NCBI RefSeq assembly: GCF_014297365.1
Contig: NZ_JACOQD010000002.1
Coordinates: 620,001-684,000, forward strand
Length of the DNA stretch: 64,000 bases
Reading direction: 5' to 3'
Source of the DNA: Winogradskyella echinorum
GTDB taxonomy: Bacteria > Bacteroidota > Bacteroidia > Flavobacteriales > Flavobacteriaceae
The notes under the pieces are model-generated. The model searched no databases. It saw only the letters and a list, made by a program, of their open reading frames with translations, and had not been told where the DNA came from. Below are positions 44,405 to 54,011 of this stretch, piece by piece; the first letter of the stretch is position 1; each line of letters opens with the position of its first letter. Both the position numbers and the translations under genes were made by a program.

Positions 44405-47400
44405 ATGAAAATTTCTGATTTACATATAAGAAAAGCGTATATCCAAGGTATAGTGATACTCGTTATTTCTTGCATAGCTTTTTTGCAAGATTTTAGTTTT
44501 CTATTTGGTAATGATCAGTTACAAAATCCAAATATTTATTTAGCATATAATATACAAGAAGAACTTAGCGATGAATTTCCAAATTCAATTGATTTACTGC
44601 ATAATACGTTAGAATTAAAAACTACAAATTCAAATGATATAACTACACCATTAAATAAAAGTAATAACAGTTACATTAATGAAGATGTTGATATTTTAAA
44701 AATTAGTTTAGCCAACGCCAACGCACAAAATCCAACTGCTAACGGAACTACAGAATTTTTAACTATAGAAAATAATGAAGCAAATTTAAATTATACAGCT
44801 TCACCTATAGCGACTGACCTTAGTTCTGGTATAACTAATACTTCTTTAAACACTGAAGTTTATTTAAAAAGGATACAACGTATTTGGACCATTATACCGA
44901 CGAGTACAAATACTCCAACAATGACTATTAAAATTCCAAGGGCCTCAATTGCAAATGATCCTTCACTTGGTAATTTTTATATGCTAGTGTCAAATTCTAA
45001 TGTATTTGATTCTAACTCAGATTACAGAATACTGACGTTAGATGAAAACGGAGATTTAGAAACAAACTATAAATTTGAAGAAACGGCATATATTTCTTTT
45101 GGATTTTCACCTCAAATTTCAATCGAGCGATCCATTTATTTCAATGGTTATCAAGATTATATAGATATTCAAAATCAATTAGAATTAAATCCAGACGGTT
45201 TTACGATTTCTGCATGGATTAAAAGAGATCATAATGATTTTGGTGAAGTTTCCATACTATCAAAAAGAGATATTGGTTTTACAAAAGGCTTTGATATTAC
45301 ACTTAACAGTGATAATAAATTAAGAATTAAATGGAAAAACGAAAGCTATCAAACACTAAAGTCTTATACACCTATTCCTTTTAATATATGGCACCATGTG
45401 GCTATTACATATAATGGTTCTAAAGTATCAATTTATATAGATGGTGTGTTAGACAATTCAGCAATAAAATCTGCTCCTGTCGCTACAAATGAATCCTTTC
45501 TTATAGGTGCTGCCGGAACAGATAGACCTATACAACATTTTAGAGGACATATTGACGAAGTACGAATTTGGAAAACGGATTTAACAGAAGACCAACTACG
45601 TTTTATAATGAATCAAGAAATAGCAAATAATTCTGGTTTAGTATTTGGTAAAGCCTTACCAACTTCAATTACCAAAAACGATATTAATACAATTTCATGG
45701 TCAGATTTAGCAGGCTATTATCCAATGTCTGCCTTTACTTATAATAATACAATGGATGCTTCTGGTAATGGCAATAACGGATTACTAAAAAATATAATGA
45801 CAGTTGACGTTGAAACCACTCCATTACCATATAAAACAAATCTTGATGGAGATTGGGACGATAACTCAACTTGGGCTAATGGAAATTTACAGTACATACC
45901 TGGTTCAACATCAATTGTTAACCCAAACACAACTATAGATTGGAATATCGTAAAAATTCAACATAATTTATTGATGGATAATTCAGATTTACCAGCTATA
46001 AATAAATTAAACAGAATTATTTTAGGATTATCTATTGATGCTAATTCATTAAAATTAAAAGGAGATAACGACAGTGGTACAGGAAATGGATTAACTATTA
46101 CGCATTACTTAAATCTTAATGGAAAATTAGATCTCGAAGGTGAATCTCAATTAATTCAAACTTTAAAAAGTGACCTAAATGTTACCTCCGAAGGTTTAAT
46201 TGAACGCGATCAACAAGGTACAGCAAATACCTATACATACAATTATTGGTCATCTCCTGTTACCAAACAAAACTCTGAAGTCAATAGTTTTAAAATTAGT
46301 GATGTAATGAAAGATGGTACTTCATCCTCAAATCCATTACCAATTAATTTTTCATCTTCTGGTTATAATGGAGCTCCATCTAATCCAATTCGTATTGCAG
46401 ATTATTGGGTATGGAAGTATGCAAATGAACTTAATAACAACTATTCTTCCTGGCAACATATTAGAAGAACAGGAACTATTTTTCCAGGTGAAGGCTTTAC
46501 CATGAAAGGACCTGGAACTGGGACTGCAGAAATACTTCAGAATTATGTATTTACAGGAAAACCCAACAATGGAAAAATTAATCTTAATCTGGCTGCAGAT
46601 AATGAATATTTAATCGGAAATCCATATCCATCTGCTATAGATGCGGATAAATTTATTAGAGATAATGGAATAAATGATTCCGCTTTAATTAGTGGTACTC
46701 TATATTTTTGGAAACATTATGGAGGTAACTCTCATGCTGTACAAGATTACAAAGGAGGTTATGCAACTTATAATTTTGCAGGCGCAGTTGCAGCAGCTAC
46801 AAAAGGTAATATTAACAACTCCGAAGTATTAACACAAAAACCTGGACGCTACATACCAGTTGGTCAGGGCTTTTTTGTAATGGGTGAAAATGGTGGCACT
46901 ATTAATTTTAATAATGGTCAACGTGTCTTTAAAAAAGAAGGAAGTAACTCCCTATTTTTAAGAAGCAGTACACATTCTAATAATGAAGAAAACATTGATG
47001 GTAGAATGAAATTTAGAATAGGTTTTAACTCTGTAAACAACTTACATCGTCAATTACTCTTAACTATCGATGAAAGCACAACACCCAACGTGGATTGGGC
47101 TTACGATGGCAAATTAAACGAAAATCAGATAGACGATATGTTTTGGGTAATACAAAATGAAGCCTATATTATTCAAGCTAGTAATGAAGCTGAAGTTTCT
47201 ACAACCTATCCTTTGGGTATAAAAACCAATTCTAATGGTTTAAACCGTATCACAATTGACGCCTTAGAAAATGTTCCAAATGATATGGATATATATGTAC
47301 ATGATATCGTTATAAACACCTATCATAATTTAAGAACTAGTAATTATGAAGTTTATTTAAATGCAGGTGAACACTTAGATCGTTTCGAAATTACGTTTGG

Positions 47401-47683
47401 TGTGCCATCAGAGGCTCTTAATATTGATGATGAAATTTTGAGTAGTCTCAATATAGTATACGCTAATGACATCAACAAAATAGTATTAATTAACCCAAAC
47501 CAAATAGAAGTAAAATCTATTGTTCTATATAATATGCTAGGCCAACCGATTTTTACAATAAAAGATATATTAAGAAAGGATCATTCAGAATATGATATTA
47601 AAAATTTAAGTGCTGGAGCTTACATTATTAAGTTACATGCAGTTAACGATTCTGTATTGACCAGAAAAGTAATAGTTGAGTAA
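44405..47683 (+). CDS. LamG-domain T9SS type A cargo protein
   Basis: 1092 residues. N-terminal hydrophobic segment (residues 11-33, IQGIVILVISCIAFLQDFSFLF) is a probable signal. A LamG/concanavalin-like jelly-roll spans ~240-405 (RSIYFNGYQDYIDIQNQLELNPDGF, FNIWHHVAITYNGSKVSIYIDGV, GHIDEVRIWKTDLTEDQLRF). A long middle region without a recognised domain follows (repeated WSSPVT and GNPYPSAID motifs seen in many flavobacterial surface proteins). The C-terminal ~75 residues are a T9SS type A sorting domain (SIVLYNMLGQPIF ... LSAGAYIIKLHAVN). Surface or secreted; carbohydrate binding is plausible. Confidence 0.9.
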   Translation: MKISDLHIRKAYIQGIVILVISCIAFLQDFSFLFGNDQLQNPNIYLAYNIQEELSDEFPNSIDLLHNTLELKTTNSNDITTPLNKSNNSYINEDVDILKISLANANAQNPTANGTTEFLTIENNEANLNYTASPIATDLSSGITNTSLNTEVYLKRIQRIWTIIPTSTNTPTMTIKIPRASIANDPSLGNFYMLVSNSNVFDSNSDYRILTLDENGDLETNYKFEETAYISFGFSPQISIERSIYFNGYQDYIDIQNQLELNPDGFTISAWIKRDHNDFGEVSILSKRDIGFTKGFDITLNSDNKLRIKWKNESYQTLKSYTPIPFNIWHHVAITYNGSKVSIYIDGVLDNSAIKSAPVATNESFLIGAAGTDRPIQHFRGHIDEVRIWKTDLTEDQLRFIMNQEIANNSGLVFGKALPTSITKNDINTISWSDLAGYYPMSAFTYNNTMDASGNGNNGLLKNIMTVDVETTPLPYKTNLDGDWDDNSTWANGNLQYIPGSTSIVNPNTTIDWNIVKIQHNLLMDNSDLPAINKLNRIILGLSIDANSLKLKGDNDSGTGNGLTITHYLNLNGKLDLEGESQLIQTLKSDLNVTSEGLIERDQQGTANTYTYNYWSSPVTKQNSEVNSFKISDVMKDGTSSSNPLPINFSSSGYNGAPSNPIRIADYWVWKYANELNNNYSSWQHIRRTGTIFPGEGFTMKGPGTGTAEILQNYVFTGKPNNGKINLNLAADNEYLIGNPYPSAIDADKFIRDNGINDSALISGTLYFWKHYGGNSHAVQDYKGGYATYNFAGAVAAATKGNINNSEVLTQKPGRYIPVGQGFFVMGENGGTINFNNGQRVFKKEGSNSLFLRSSTHSNNEENIDGRMKFRIGFNSVNNLHRQLLLTIDESTTPNVDWAYDGKLNENQIDDMFWVIQNEAYIIQASNEAEVSTTYPLGIKTNSNGLNRITIDALENVPNDMDIYVHDIVINTYHNLRTSNYEVYLNAGEHLDRFEITFGVPSEALNIDDEILSSLNIVYANDINKIVLINPNQIEVKSIVLYNMLGQPIFTIKDILRKDHSEYDIKNLSAGAYIIKLHAVNDSVLTRKVIVE

Positions 47684-47713
47684 TTTCAATTGTTTTTAGT
47701 TAGTTAGTGATTA

Positions 47714-47750
47714 GAAAAGTCTCAGTCTATTTATAGCTGAGGCTTTTCTT
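47714..47750. terminator. Bidirectional terminator between LamG gene and hisS
   Basis: GAAAAGTCTCAG (47714-47725) and CTGAGGCTTTTC (47737-47748) pair with one G-U, 11-nt loop. It sits between the two convergent stops. Confidence 0.75.
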
Positions 47751-47757
47751 ATTAAAC

Positions 47758-49407
47758 TCATTTTAAAGTTTCTAACAACTCATTGAATGGCAATTTAGTT
47801 TGCTCACCAGATTCCATATGCTTTAACGCAAAGGTCTTAGCATTTAATTCTTCCTCACCAACCAAAACCACATACGGAATATTTCGACGATTAGCATAGG
47901 TCATTTGCTTTTTCATTTGCTTACCAGACGTAACCGCATCAGGATATAATTCGGCTTTTACACCATTTTCTCTTAACTTGGATACTGCTTTTAATGAAGC
48001 CATCGCCTCCTCATCACCAAAACTTATAAATAACACTTTTGTAGCTTCGGTAATTGTATCAGGAAACAAACCTAATTCTTCTAAAACTAAATAAATACGA
48101 TCTAAACCAAAGCTGATGCCTACTCCACTCATATTTTTTAGGCCGAAAATGCCTGTAAGATCATCGTAACGACCTCCGCCTCCTATGGAACCCATTTTTA
48201 CACCATCTGGTGCAGAAACCTCAAAAATAGCACCTGTGTAATAGTTAAGCCCACGAGCAAGGGTAACATCTAATTGCAGTGTTGCTGTTTTTAATTCTAA
48301 GTTTGAAATGGCAGTATTTATAAATTCTAATTCTTCAATACCTTTGAGTCCGATTTCAGAAGCATTTAAAATAGATTTTAAACTCTCTACTTGGTTTCCA
48401 AAATCACCTTTAAGTGTGAATAAAGGTTGAAGTTTAGCAATACCTTCTTCTGATATACCTTTAGAACGCATTTCTTCTTTTACCTTCTCCTCACCTATTT
48501 TATCAAGCTTATCTAATGCTACTGTAAAATCGATAAGCTTATCTTGGGCTCCAATCACTTCGGCAATACCAGATAAGATTTTACGATTGTTAATTTTTAT
48601 AATAACCCCTTCTAATTGTAAAGCTGAAAAAACCGCATCATACAGCTGCACAAACTCAACTTCTTGAAATAACGATTTAGACCCAACAACATCAGCATCA
48701 CACTGGTAAAACTCTCTAAAACGTCCTTTTTGCGGACGGTCTGCACGCCAAACAGGTTGAATTTGGTAACGTTTAAAAGGGAATTCTATCTCGTTTTGGT
48801 GTTGTACTACGTAACGTGCGAAAGGCACAGTTAGATCATAACGAAGGGCTTTTTCGGAGATTAGCGTAGTGCTTTTATAGGAATTCATAGAGTATTCTTT
48901 CAAATACTCATTATAGAAAGCAATAAATGCATCGGACTTTACAGTTTCTTTTCCAACAGAGTTTAAGTTTTTAAAGTTTAAAAAATCTTCTTTGAATATA
49001 TTAAAGGTTTTATTCAATAACACTTTTATATAATCATCATCATTCTTAAAATAAACATCGATTGATTCTCTCAAGGTTTCAGAAAAACTTAAATCATCAT
49101 CCAATGAGCGTAAAATCTTATCATAAACTCCAAAAAAATTTGAAACTCTCAAGGCTATTTTAACATCATTCTTTCTTAAGTCTTTAAAATAGTCTCCGCT
49201 ATTCAAAATCTTAAAAATCAAGCGATCACCTTCATCACCATATTTTCCCATTAAGGTTTCTGAGTTTTCAAAACTAGGAGTTTCAATTGGTTGAAATCCA
49301 TAAACTTGAAACTGCTCTTTTATCGTTTCCATGATATAAGAACGCTTTGCAACTTCTGCTGCATTAAAATCTCTGGTGCCTTTAGGAATACTTGGTTTTT
49401 GTGCCAT
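47758..49407 (-). CDS. hisS: Histidyl-tRNA synthetase with ~100-residue insertion
   Basis: 549 residues. Class II motifs: [14 protein letters not shown] and [16 protein letters not shown] (motif 1 region), [51 protein letters not shown] (motif 2), and [25 protein letters not shown] (motif 3), with an anticodon-binding domain at the end. Residues ~75-180 are extra relative to common HisS (~420-460 residues): an AT-rich, helical, charged insertion between motif 1 and the KALRYDL strand. A hairpin lies just upstream of the start codon. Confidence 0.95.
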   Translation of the reverse strand: MAQKPSIPKGTRDFNAAEVAKRSYIMETIKEQFQVYGFQPIETPSFENSETLMGKYGDEGDRLIFKILNSGDYFKDLRKNDVKIALRVSNFFGVYDKILRSLDDDLSFSETLRESIDVYFKNDDDYIKVLLNKTFNIFKEDFLNFKNLNSVGKETVKSDAFIAFYNEYLKEYSMNSYKSTTLISEKALRYDLTVPFARYVVQHQNEIEFPFKRYQIQPVWRADRPQKGRFREFYQCDADVVGSKSLFQEVEFVQLYDAVFSALQLEGVIIKINNRKILSGIAEVIGAQDKLIDFTVALDKLDKIGEEKVKEEMRSKGISEEGIAKLQPLFTLKGDFGNQVESLKSILNASEIGLKGIEELEFINTAISNLELKTATLQLDVTLARGLNYYTGAIFEVSAPDGVKMGSIGGGGRYDDLTGIFGLKNMSGVGISFGLDRIYLVLEELGLFPDTITEATKVLFISFGDEEAMASLKAVSKLRENGVKAELYPDAVTSGKQMKKQMTYANRRNIPYVVLVGEEELNAKTFALKHMESGEQTKLPFNELLETLK

Positions 49408-49413
49408 GCTTAC

Positions 49414-49431
49414 TTCCTGCGAAAGCAGGAA
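49414..49431. repeat. Short palindromic repeat at the hisS start codon
   Basis: TTCCTGC-GAAA-GCAGGAA: perfect 7-bp stem with a 4-nt loop, 6 bases upstream of the hisS ATG (49405-49407). On the hisS mRNA the loop reads UUUC. It resembles the flavobacterial GATTCCTGC...GCAGGAATC palindromic repeats; a related copy lies at 51724-51744. It could mask the translation start region. Confidence 0.7.
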
Positions 49432-49474
49432 TCTTTTTTAATTAAAAAATACTTTCAAAAAAATTGAAATATTC

Positions 49475-49591
49475 TGTCACATTGAGCATTGGTTGAGATA
49501 AAATAATTTTTTATCGAAAGCACTTTGCAAAGCAAAATGAAATGTATTAAAACTATTAAATTATAACTTCTCAATTGCGCTCGAAATGACA
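49475..49591. repeat. Intergenic dispersed repeat with imperfect terminal inverted repeats
   Basis: Within the 331-base gap between hisS and the permease gene. It begins TGTCACATTGAGC and ends GCTCGAAATGACA, whose reverse complement TGTCATTTCGAGC agrees at the ends. A palindrome CTTTGCAAAG lies inside. This pattern matches a common flavobacterial intergenic repeat (from memory). No ORF is present; it may be a miniature mobile-like element. The rest of the gap (49592-49738) shows no clear feature. Confidence 0.55.
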
Positions 49592-49738
49592 GTAGAAAAA
49601 ACTTCTCGTCCATTCAATTCATCACAAAAATATTATAATTTTTAGAGCCAAACCCAAGATATTTGGTTTTTATAGTAACTTTATCGTGTTTAAGTAGTCT
49701 TATACTTTTAAACAAGCCAACTAACTATACATAACACT

Positions 49739-50980
49739 ATGTTTTCATTAGCTAAGGAGAATATTAAAATTGCTTTCGACTCTATTAAAAGTCAATTACT
49801 AAGAACAATTTTAACCGTTTTAATAATTGCCATAGGTATTATGGCCTTAGTTGGTATTTTAAGTGGTGTTTCTGCCTTAGAAAACACTATTTCCGGCAGT
49901 TTCTCTTCTATGGGTGCTAATACCTTTAACTTTCAACGTTATGAATTTACTGCGCAGCGACAAAGTAGAAGAGAACGTCAAAAGATTAATCCGGTTATCA
50001 ATTACAGAAATGTAAAAGATTTTGAAGATAATTACGATTTTCCTTTTACTAAAGTTGCTGTATCTTTTATGGGTACATTTACTGCGGAAGTAAAATACGA
50101 AAACAAAAAAACAGATCCTGAAGTAAGAGTTCTTGGTGCCAACGAAAATTTTATAGAAAACTCAGGTTTAGAAATTGATAATGGTCGTTCGCTTAACGTT
50201 TTTGATATAGAAAATAGTAGTGCCGTTTGCGTTGTTGGTAGCGATTTACAAAAAGCATTGTTTCCTGACGACAATCCAATTAACAAAACTATAAGTGTAC
50301 GAGGATCTAAATTTAAGATTATTGGTGTATTAAAAGAAAAAGGATCGACGTTTGGTAATAATCAAGATTTACGAATGATTATTCCTATACAGAAAGCCCG
50401 ATCCATATTTACAAATCCTAATATCAATTATACACTAAGTGTAAAAGTAGATAAACAAGATATGCTCGAAGGAGCACAAGATGATGCTATTTTAACTTTT
50501 AGAAATATTAGAGGTTTAAACCCAGTTGAAAAGAATGATTTTGGAATAGAACGTAGTGATGATTTATTAAATAGAGCTGCTGAAAACACCTCTACATTAT
50601 ACATAGCAGCATGGATTATTAGTATCATCACCATATTTGGTTCTACCATTGCACTTATGAATATTATGCTTGTTTCCGTTACAGAACGCACAAGAGAAAT
50701 AGGTGTACGTAAAGCTTTAGGTGCTAAAGCTAAAACCATTGCTTTTCAGTTCTTTATGGAAACTATAATTATTGGTCAACTTGGTGGAATTATAGGTATT
50801 GCCCTCGGAATTTTAATTGGTTGGGGAGTTGCAAAAGGTTTTGAATTAGACTTTTCTACACCTTGGGTGGCTATGATTTGGGCAACGACTATTGCTTTTA
50901 TTGTAGCAGTAATTTCAGGGTTATATCCAGCTACCAAAGCTGCTAAATTAGATCCTATTGAGTCGTTGCGTTATGAGTAA
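49739..50980 (+). CDS. MacB/FtsX-type ABC transporter permease
   Basis: 413 residues with four membrane spans: one near the N-terminus (LRTILTVLIIAIGIMALVGI), a MacB_PCD periplasmic domain (~60-265), and three C-terminal spans with the FtsX signature VTERTREIGVRKALGAKAKTI. Such permeases work in lipoprotein transport or antibiotic/peptide export together with an ATPase. No ATPase gene is adjacent, so the partner is elsewhere. Promoter not clear. Confidence 0.9.
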   Translation: MFSLAKENIKIAFDSIKSQLLRTILTVLIIAIGIMALVGILSGVSALENTISGSFSSMGANTFNFQRYEFTAQRQSRRERQKINPVINYRNVKDFEDNYDFPFTKVAVSFMGTFTAEVKYENKKTDPEVRVLGANENFIENSGLEIDNGRSLNVFDIENSSAVCVVGSDLQKALFPDDNPINKTISVRGSKFKIIGVLKEKGSTFGNNQDLRMIIPIQKARSIFTNPNINYTLSVKVDKQDMLEGAQDDAILTFRNIRGLNPVEKNDFGIERSDDLLNRAAENTSTLYIAAWIISIITIFGSTIALMNIMLVSVTERTREIGVRKALGAKAKTIAFQFFMETIIIGQLGGIIGIALGILIGWGVAKGFELDFSTPWVAMIWATTIAFIVAVISGLYPATKAAKLDPIESLRYE

Positions 50981-51053
50981 TTTACCTGCGATAAAGGAAT
51001 ATATGTTGTATATTAATTAGAAAGTTTGAGCGCCAAGCAAATTATTTTTTATC

Positions 51054-51233
51054 ATGAAAGAATTCTTTATAAAACTAAATAACTTTTTCAGAAATCTTCT
51101 ACTTAGTGATGTCGACAAACCTTACGACCGACCACTTCCATACCACAGAAAATTTGGCTCTGTAGAAAGACAAAAAAATGACTTAAAACAGAAGAGAGCT
51201 CAAGAACAAAGAGAGCAATCTAGAGGCTTTTAA
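51054..51233 (+). CDS. Small basic hypothetical protein
   Basis: 59 residues: MKEFFIKLNNFFRNLLLSDVDK (amphipathic N-terminus), then PYDRPLPYHRKFGSVERQKND and a Lys/Arg/Gln-rich helix to the end. No family recognised. Its stop overlaps by 4 bases the stop of the convergent DUF6495 gene. The composition and length look real, and a spaced, GC-balanced start at 51054 fits, but translation is not proven. Confidence 0.5.
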   Translation: MKEFFIKLNNFFRNLLLSDVDKPYDRPLPYHRKFGSVERQKNDLKQKRAQEQREQSRGF

Positions 51234-51706
51234 GCTCCTTTAATCAAATTAGCAAAATAATTAAATAACTCTCCTTTTGTAATATTTGCACCAGACTGAA
51301 TCATTTTAAAGATATCTAAATGCTTATCGTCCGAATAGTCCTTTTTAGCATTATAAAATTGAATACTATCAGACAACAAATTATCTCTTAACCATTGAAA
51401 ACCTTCTTTAGAAGTAAAATCTATTGCTTCATTTTCAATTTTCAAGGCAATTAAGCGCATGTTTTTTTCATTACATTGAAACAAATGAATTTGATTTGGT
51501 GAGATATGCTCCAGGTATTCTACTTTACTCAATACACCAAACCAAACTAAATCACTAAAAACATCTAACTCTTGCTCTGCGGCTTCTGGCTTGTTTTCTT
51601 TAATGTCTGCCCACTCATCTGCAGTGATAGATTGAGTAGCTAAAAAATTGATGAATTCTTGGTGTAATTCTTCAAATTGTTCTTTTGTTAGTCTTGTATA
51701 TTTCAT
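51230..51706 (-). CDS. DUF6495 family protein
   Basis: About 158 residues: MKYTRLTKEQFEELHQEFINFLA, WADIKENKPEAAEQELDVFSDLVW, HLFQCNEKNMRLIALKIEN and SDDKHLDIFKMIQSGANI. From memory this is the flavobacterial DUF6495 family, a cytosolic acidic helical protein of unknown role. A start at 51712 would add Met-Ser; the ATG at 51706 gives the conserved start. Confidence 0.8.
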   Translation of the reverse strand: MKYTRLTKEQFEELHQEFINFLATQSITADEWADIKENKPEAAEQELDVFSDLVWFGVLSKVEYLEHISPNQIHLFQCNEKNMRLIALKIENEAIDFTSKEGFQWLRDNLLSDSIQFYNAKKDYSDDKHLDIFKMIQSGANITKGELFNYFANLIKGA

Positions 51707-51723
51707 TGACAAATTTATTTGTC

Positions 51724-51744
51724 ATTCCGCAATTGATGCGGAAT
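51724..51744. repeat. Short palindromic repeat between GDPD and DUF6495 genes
   Basis: ATTCCGC (51724-51730), 7-nt loop, GCGGAAT (51738-51744). It is related to the TTCCTGC...GCAGGAA hairpin at 49414. It lies in the 48-base gap between two minus-strand genes and may mark the intergenic or modulate readthrough. Confidence 0.6.
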
Positions 51745-51754
51745 CTCATTTATA

Positions 51755-52621
51755 TTAATTAATAGCTTTAAATGCTTCAAACGGTCTGTCTGTAGCTATT
51801 ATATCTACTCCTATACTCATCCATTTGCTATAAAGTTCATCACCTCTTGCTTCGGCTTGTCCGTCTAAGTTTCCTAGTGTTCCAAGAATACAAACAATAT
51901 CTTCTGCGTGCAATCTTTTAAAAAGTGACTCATCGGATAAACGTGTTCCTGTAAAGGCTAACATATTTTTCGTTGGGATTTTGGTAGCCAGCAACCTATC
52001 GAATTCCTTATCATTTCTAGCAGAAACGGATAACAATAACTCTGGCGCATACTCAAAAGCAGAAATTGCTTGGTTAACATCGTAAGTAATAACAATGCTA
52101 ATATCTTCTGCTTTTGCCTCTCTAATAGCGTTAATAACAGCTTTCTGACTTACACTACGTTTTATATCTACTGTTAGGATGACATTATTTGCTTTACACC
52201 ATTCTAAAACCTCAGAAAACAAAGGAATTTTAAAATCGGTCTTATTCCCATAATCGTCAACTAAATTGAATTTTTTAAGTTCATTATAAGTTAAATCTTT
52301 TACCAATCCAGAGCCATTTGTTGTTCTTTCAATAGAATTGTCGTGCATTAACACTAATTGACCATCTTTAGTTTGTGCCACATCAATTTCGTATATAGCA
52401 GAAATATTTTCATTAACATACTTAATTGTTTCTAAACAATTTTCAGGATAATTTTTAATGCTTTTACCTCCGCGATGTACACTAATTTTAGGATAATCTC
52501 CTTTTGAAGCGTTAAAGACTTCAATAAGTTTAGAATGCGTGATTACTTCTGGCGTATCAGTTTTAGAATCTTTACATCCTAAAAAAAGCACTAAAAAAAA
52601 GGCTAGTAATAAATGTTTCAT
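51755..52621 (-). CDS. Glycerophosphodiester phosphodiesterase lipoprotein
   Basis: 288 residues. A lipoprotein signal (MKHLLLAFFLVLFLGCKDSK, Cys16) is followed by the GDPD fold: ISVHRGGKSIKNYPENCLETIKY (HRG catalytic His), IYEIDVAQTKDGQLVLMHDNSIERTT (EID and HD metal/acid sites), VILTVDIKR and DIIATDRPFEAFKAI. It hydrolyses glycerophosphodiesters from phospholipid turnover in the periplasm or outer membrane face. It sits downstream of the ribosomal-protein operon but behind its own terminator. Confidence 0.92.
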   Translation of the reverse strand: MKHLLLAFFLVLFLGCKDSKTDTPEVITHSKLIEVFNASKGDYPKISVHRGGKSIKNYPENCLETIKYVNENISAIYEIDVAQTKDGQLVLMHDNSIERTTNGSGLVKDLTYNELKKFNLVDDYGNKTDFKIPLFSEVLEWCKANNVILTVDIKRSVSQKAVINAIREAKAEDISIVITYDVNQAISAFEYAPELLLSVSARNDKEFDRLLATKIPTKNMLAFTGTRLSDESLFKRLHAEDIVCILGTLGNLDGQAEARGDELYSKWMSIGVDIIATDRPFEAFKAIN

Positions 52622-52642
52622 ATTGATGGAATACTAAAATTA

Positions 52643-52675
52643 AAAAAACCGTCTAGATAAACTAAACGGTTTTTA
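52643..52675 (-). terminator. Terminator of the rpsF-rpsR-rplI operon
   Basis: On the minus strand AAAAACCGTTTAG and CTAGACGGTTTTTTT pair with one G-U; plus-strand arms ~52643-52655 and ~52663-52675. It lies 20 bases downstream of the rplI stop. Confidence 0.8.
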
Positions 52676-52695
52676 AATAATATAAAAAATTGAGA

Positions 52696-53145
52696 TTAAG
52701 CTCCCGCAACTACCTCAAATGGTAATTCTACAGTAACTTCTCTGTGTAATCTGATTACAGCATTGTATTTACCTAAACGCTTTACATTACCACCAATTAC
52801 ATTGATGAATTTTTTATCAATTTCTTGACCTTCTTTTTGTAAAGCCGCAGCTAAATCAATATTATTTACTGAACCAAAAAGCTTATCACCAGCACCAACT
52901 TTAGAGGCTATTTTTACTTCTAAACCAGCTAATGCTTCAGCAACAGTTTTTGCTTCGTCAATAATTTTCTTTTCTTTAAATGCGCGTTGCTTTAAAGTTT
53001 CTGCTAATACTTTTTTTGCAGAAGTCGTAGCCATTACAGCTTGACCTTGAGGAATTAAAAAGTTTCTACCATAACCGTTCTTAACAGATACAATATCGTC
53101 TTTAAATCCTAAATTTTCAACGTCTTGTTTTAATATAAGTTCCAT
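52696..53145 (-). CDS. rplI: 50S ribosomal protein L9
   Basis: 149 residues: MELILKQDVENLGFKDDIVSVKNGYGRNFLIPQGQAV matches the L9 signature, with the long connecting helix and C-terminal domain (SVNNIDLAAALQKEG, HREVTVELPFEVV). It binds 23S rRNA near the L1 stalk. Third gene of the S6-S18-L9 operon, 14 bases after rpsR. Confidence 0.98.
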   Translation of the reverse strand: MELILKQDVENLGFKDDIVSVKNGYGRNFLIPQGQAVMATTSAKKVLAETLKQRAFKEKKIIDEAKTVAEALAGLEVKIASKVGAGDKLFGSVNNIDLAAALQKEGQEIDKKFINVIGGNVKRLGKYNAVIRLHREVTVELPFEVVAGA

Positions 53146-53159
53146 TGTGTTATGATATT

Positions 53160-53456
53160 TTATTTTAATAAATCAGCAACATATGGCATTAAAGCTAAAT
53201 GTCTAGCTCTTTTTACAGCCACAGATACTTTTCTTTGGTATTTTAAAGATGTTCCTGTTAAACGTCTTGGTAACAATTTACCTTGTTCGTTTACAAAACC
53301 TAATAACCAATCTGCATCTTTGTAATCTACATACTTGATACCAGATTTTTTGAAACGACAATACTTCTTATTTTTAGAAGTTTCTATATTTAAAGGAGTA
53401 AGATATCTAATTTCTCCGTCCTTTTTTCCTTTTGCTTGTTGTTCTATTGATGACAT
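53160..53456 (-). CDS. rpsR: 30S ribosomal protein S18
   Basis: 98 residues: [62 protein letters not shown] carries the S18 signature. The N-terminal ~25 residues are an extension with Gln and Lys. It forms a heterodimer with S6 in the 30S platform. It is 2 bases after rpsF. Confidence 0.98.
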   Translation of the reverse strand: MSSIEQQAKGKKDGEIRYLTPLNIETSKNKKYCRFKKSGIKYVDYKDADWLLGFVNEQGKLLPRRLTGTSLKYQRKVSVAVKRARHLALMPYVADLLK

Positions 53457-53458
53457 AA

Positions 53459-53809
53459 TTACGCTTTTGCTTTTGCTTTAACTTTAAGTTTTTCTCTTCT
53501 TCTCTCAGCCCAAGCTACAGCGTGCTTGTCTAATTTTACAGTTAAGTAACGCATAAAACGCTCATCACGTCTAAACTCTACTTCTAAAGGTTCAATTGCT
53601 TCACCAGCAACAGTGTACTCAAATAAATGGTAAAAACCACTTTTTTTGTTTTGGATAGGGTAAGCTAACTTTTTTAGTCCCCAATCTTCTTTGGCAATCA
53701 TCTTAGCACCTTTAGAAACGAGGAAATCCTCATATTTCTTTACTGTCTCCTTTATCTGATCTTCAGATAAAACGGGATTTAAGATGAAAACAGTTTCATA
53801 ATGATTCAT
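53459..53809 (-). CDS. rpsF: 30S ribosomal protein S6
   Basis: 116 residues: [56 protein letters not shown] and [15 protein letters not shown] are the S6 pattern, with a Lys/Ala-rich tail. First gene of the operon; the promoter places its transcription start about 26 bases before the ATG. Confidence 0.98.
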   Translation of the reverse strand: MNHYETVFILNPVLSEDQIKETVKKYEDFLVSKGAKMIAKEDWGLKKLAYPIQNKKSGFYHLFEYTVAGEAIEPLEVEFRRDERFMRYLTVKLDKHAVAWAERRREKLKVKAKAKA

Positions 53810-53842
53810 AATTAATTGTTTTGTTTATTGTTAAAACGGCTG

Positions 53843-53873
53843 CAAAAATACATATAAATTCTAATTCTGGCAA
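53843..53873 (-). promoter_or_regulatory. Promoter of the rpsF operon
   Basis: On the minus strand TTG (plus-strand CAA at 53871-53873), 20-base spacer, TATTTTTG (plus CAAAAATA at 53843-53850). The leader would be ~26 bases, too short for an S6:S18 binding-leader motif. Confidence 0.7.
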
Positions 53874-53947
53874 CGTTTTTGAAAGTAAAATTACTAGTTG
53901 ATTTTTACAATAAAGGAAATGTTAAAAAATACACTTTGTCGGTATTA

Positions 53948-53979
53948 TTTGTTTTTTAACCGAAATTATCGTACTATTG
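53948..53979 (+). promoter_or_regulatory. Candidate promoter of the LytTR regulator
   Basis: TTTG (53948-53951), 20-base spacer, TACTATTG (53972-53979), one mismatch from TAnnTTTG. It lies 33 bases before the ATG at 54012. Confidence 0.5.
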
Positions 53980-54011
53980 TCGATATCTTAACCTAATAAA
54001 ATATTAATGTT

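Noticed and set aside
53810-53842. S6:S18 autoregulatory leader before rpsF
   Set aside because: The predicted transcript leader is only ~26 bases, too short for that RNA motif, and no conserved stem was seen.
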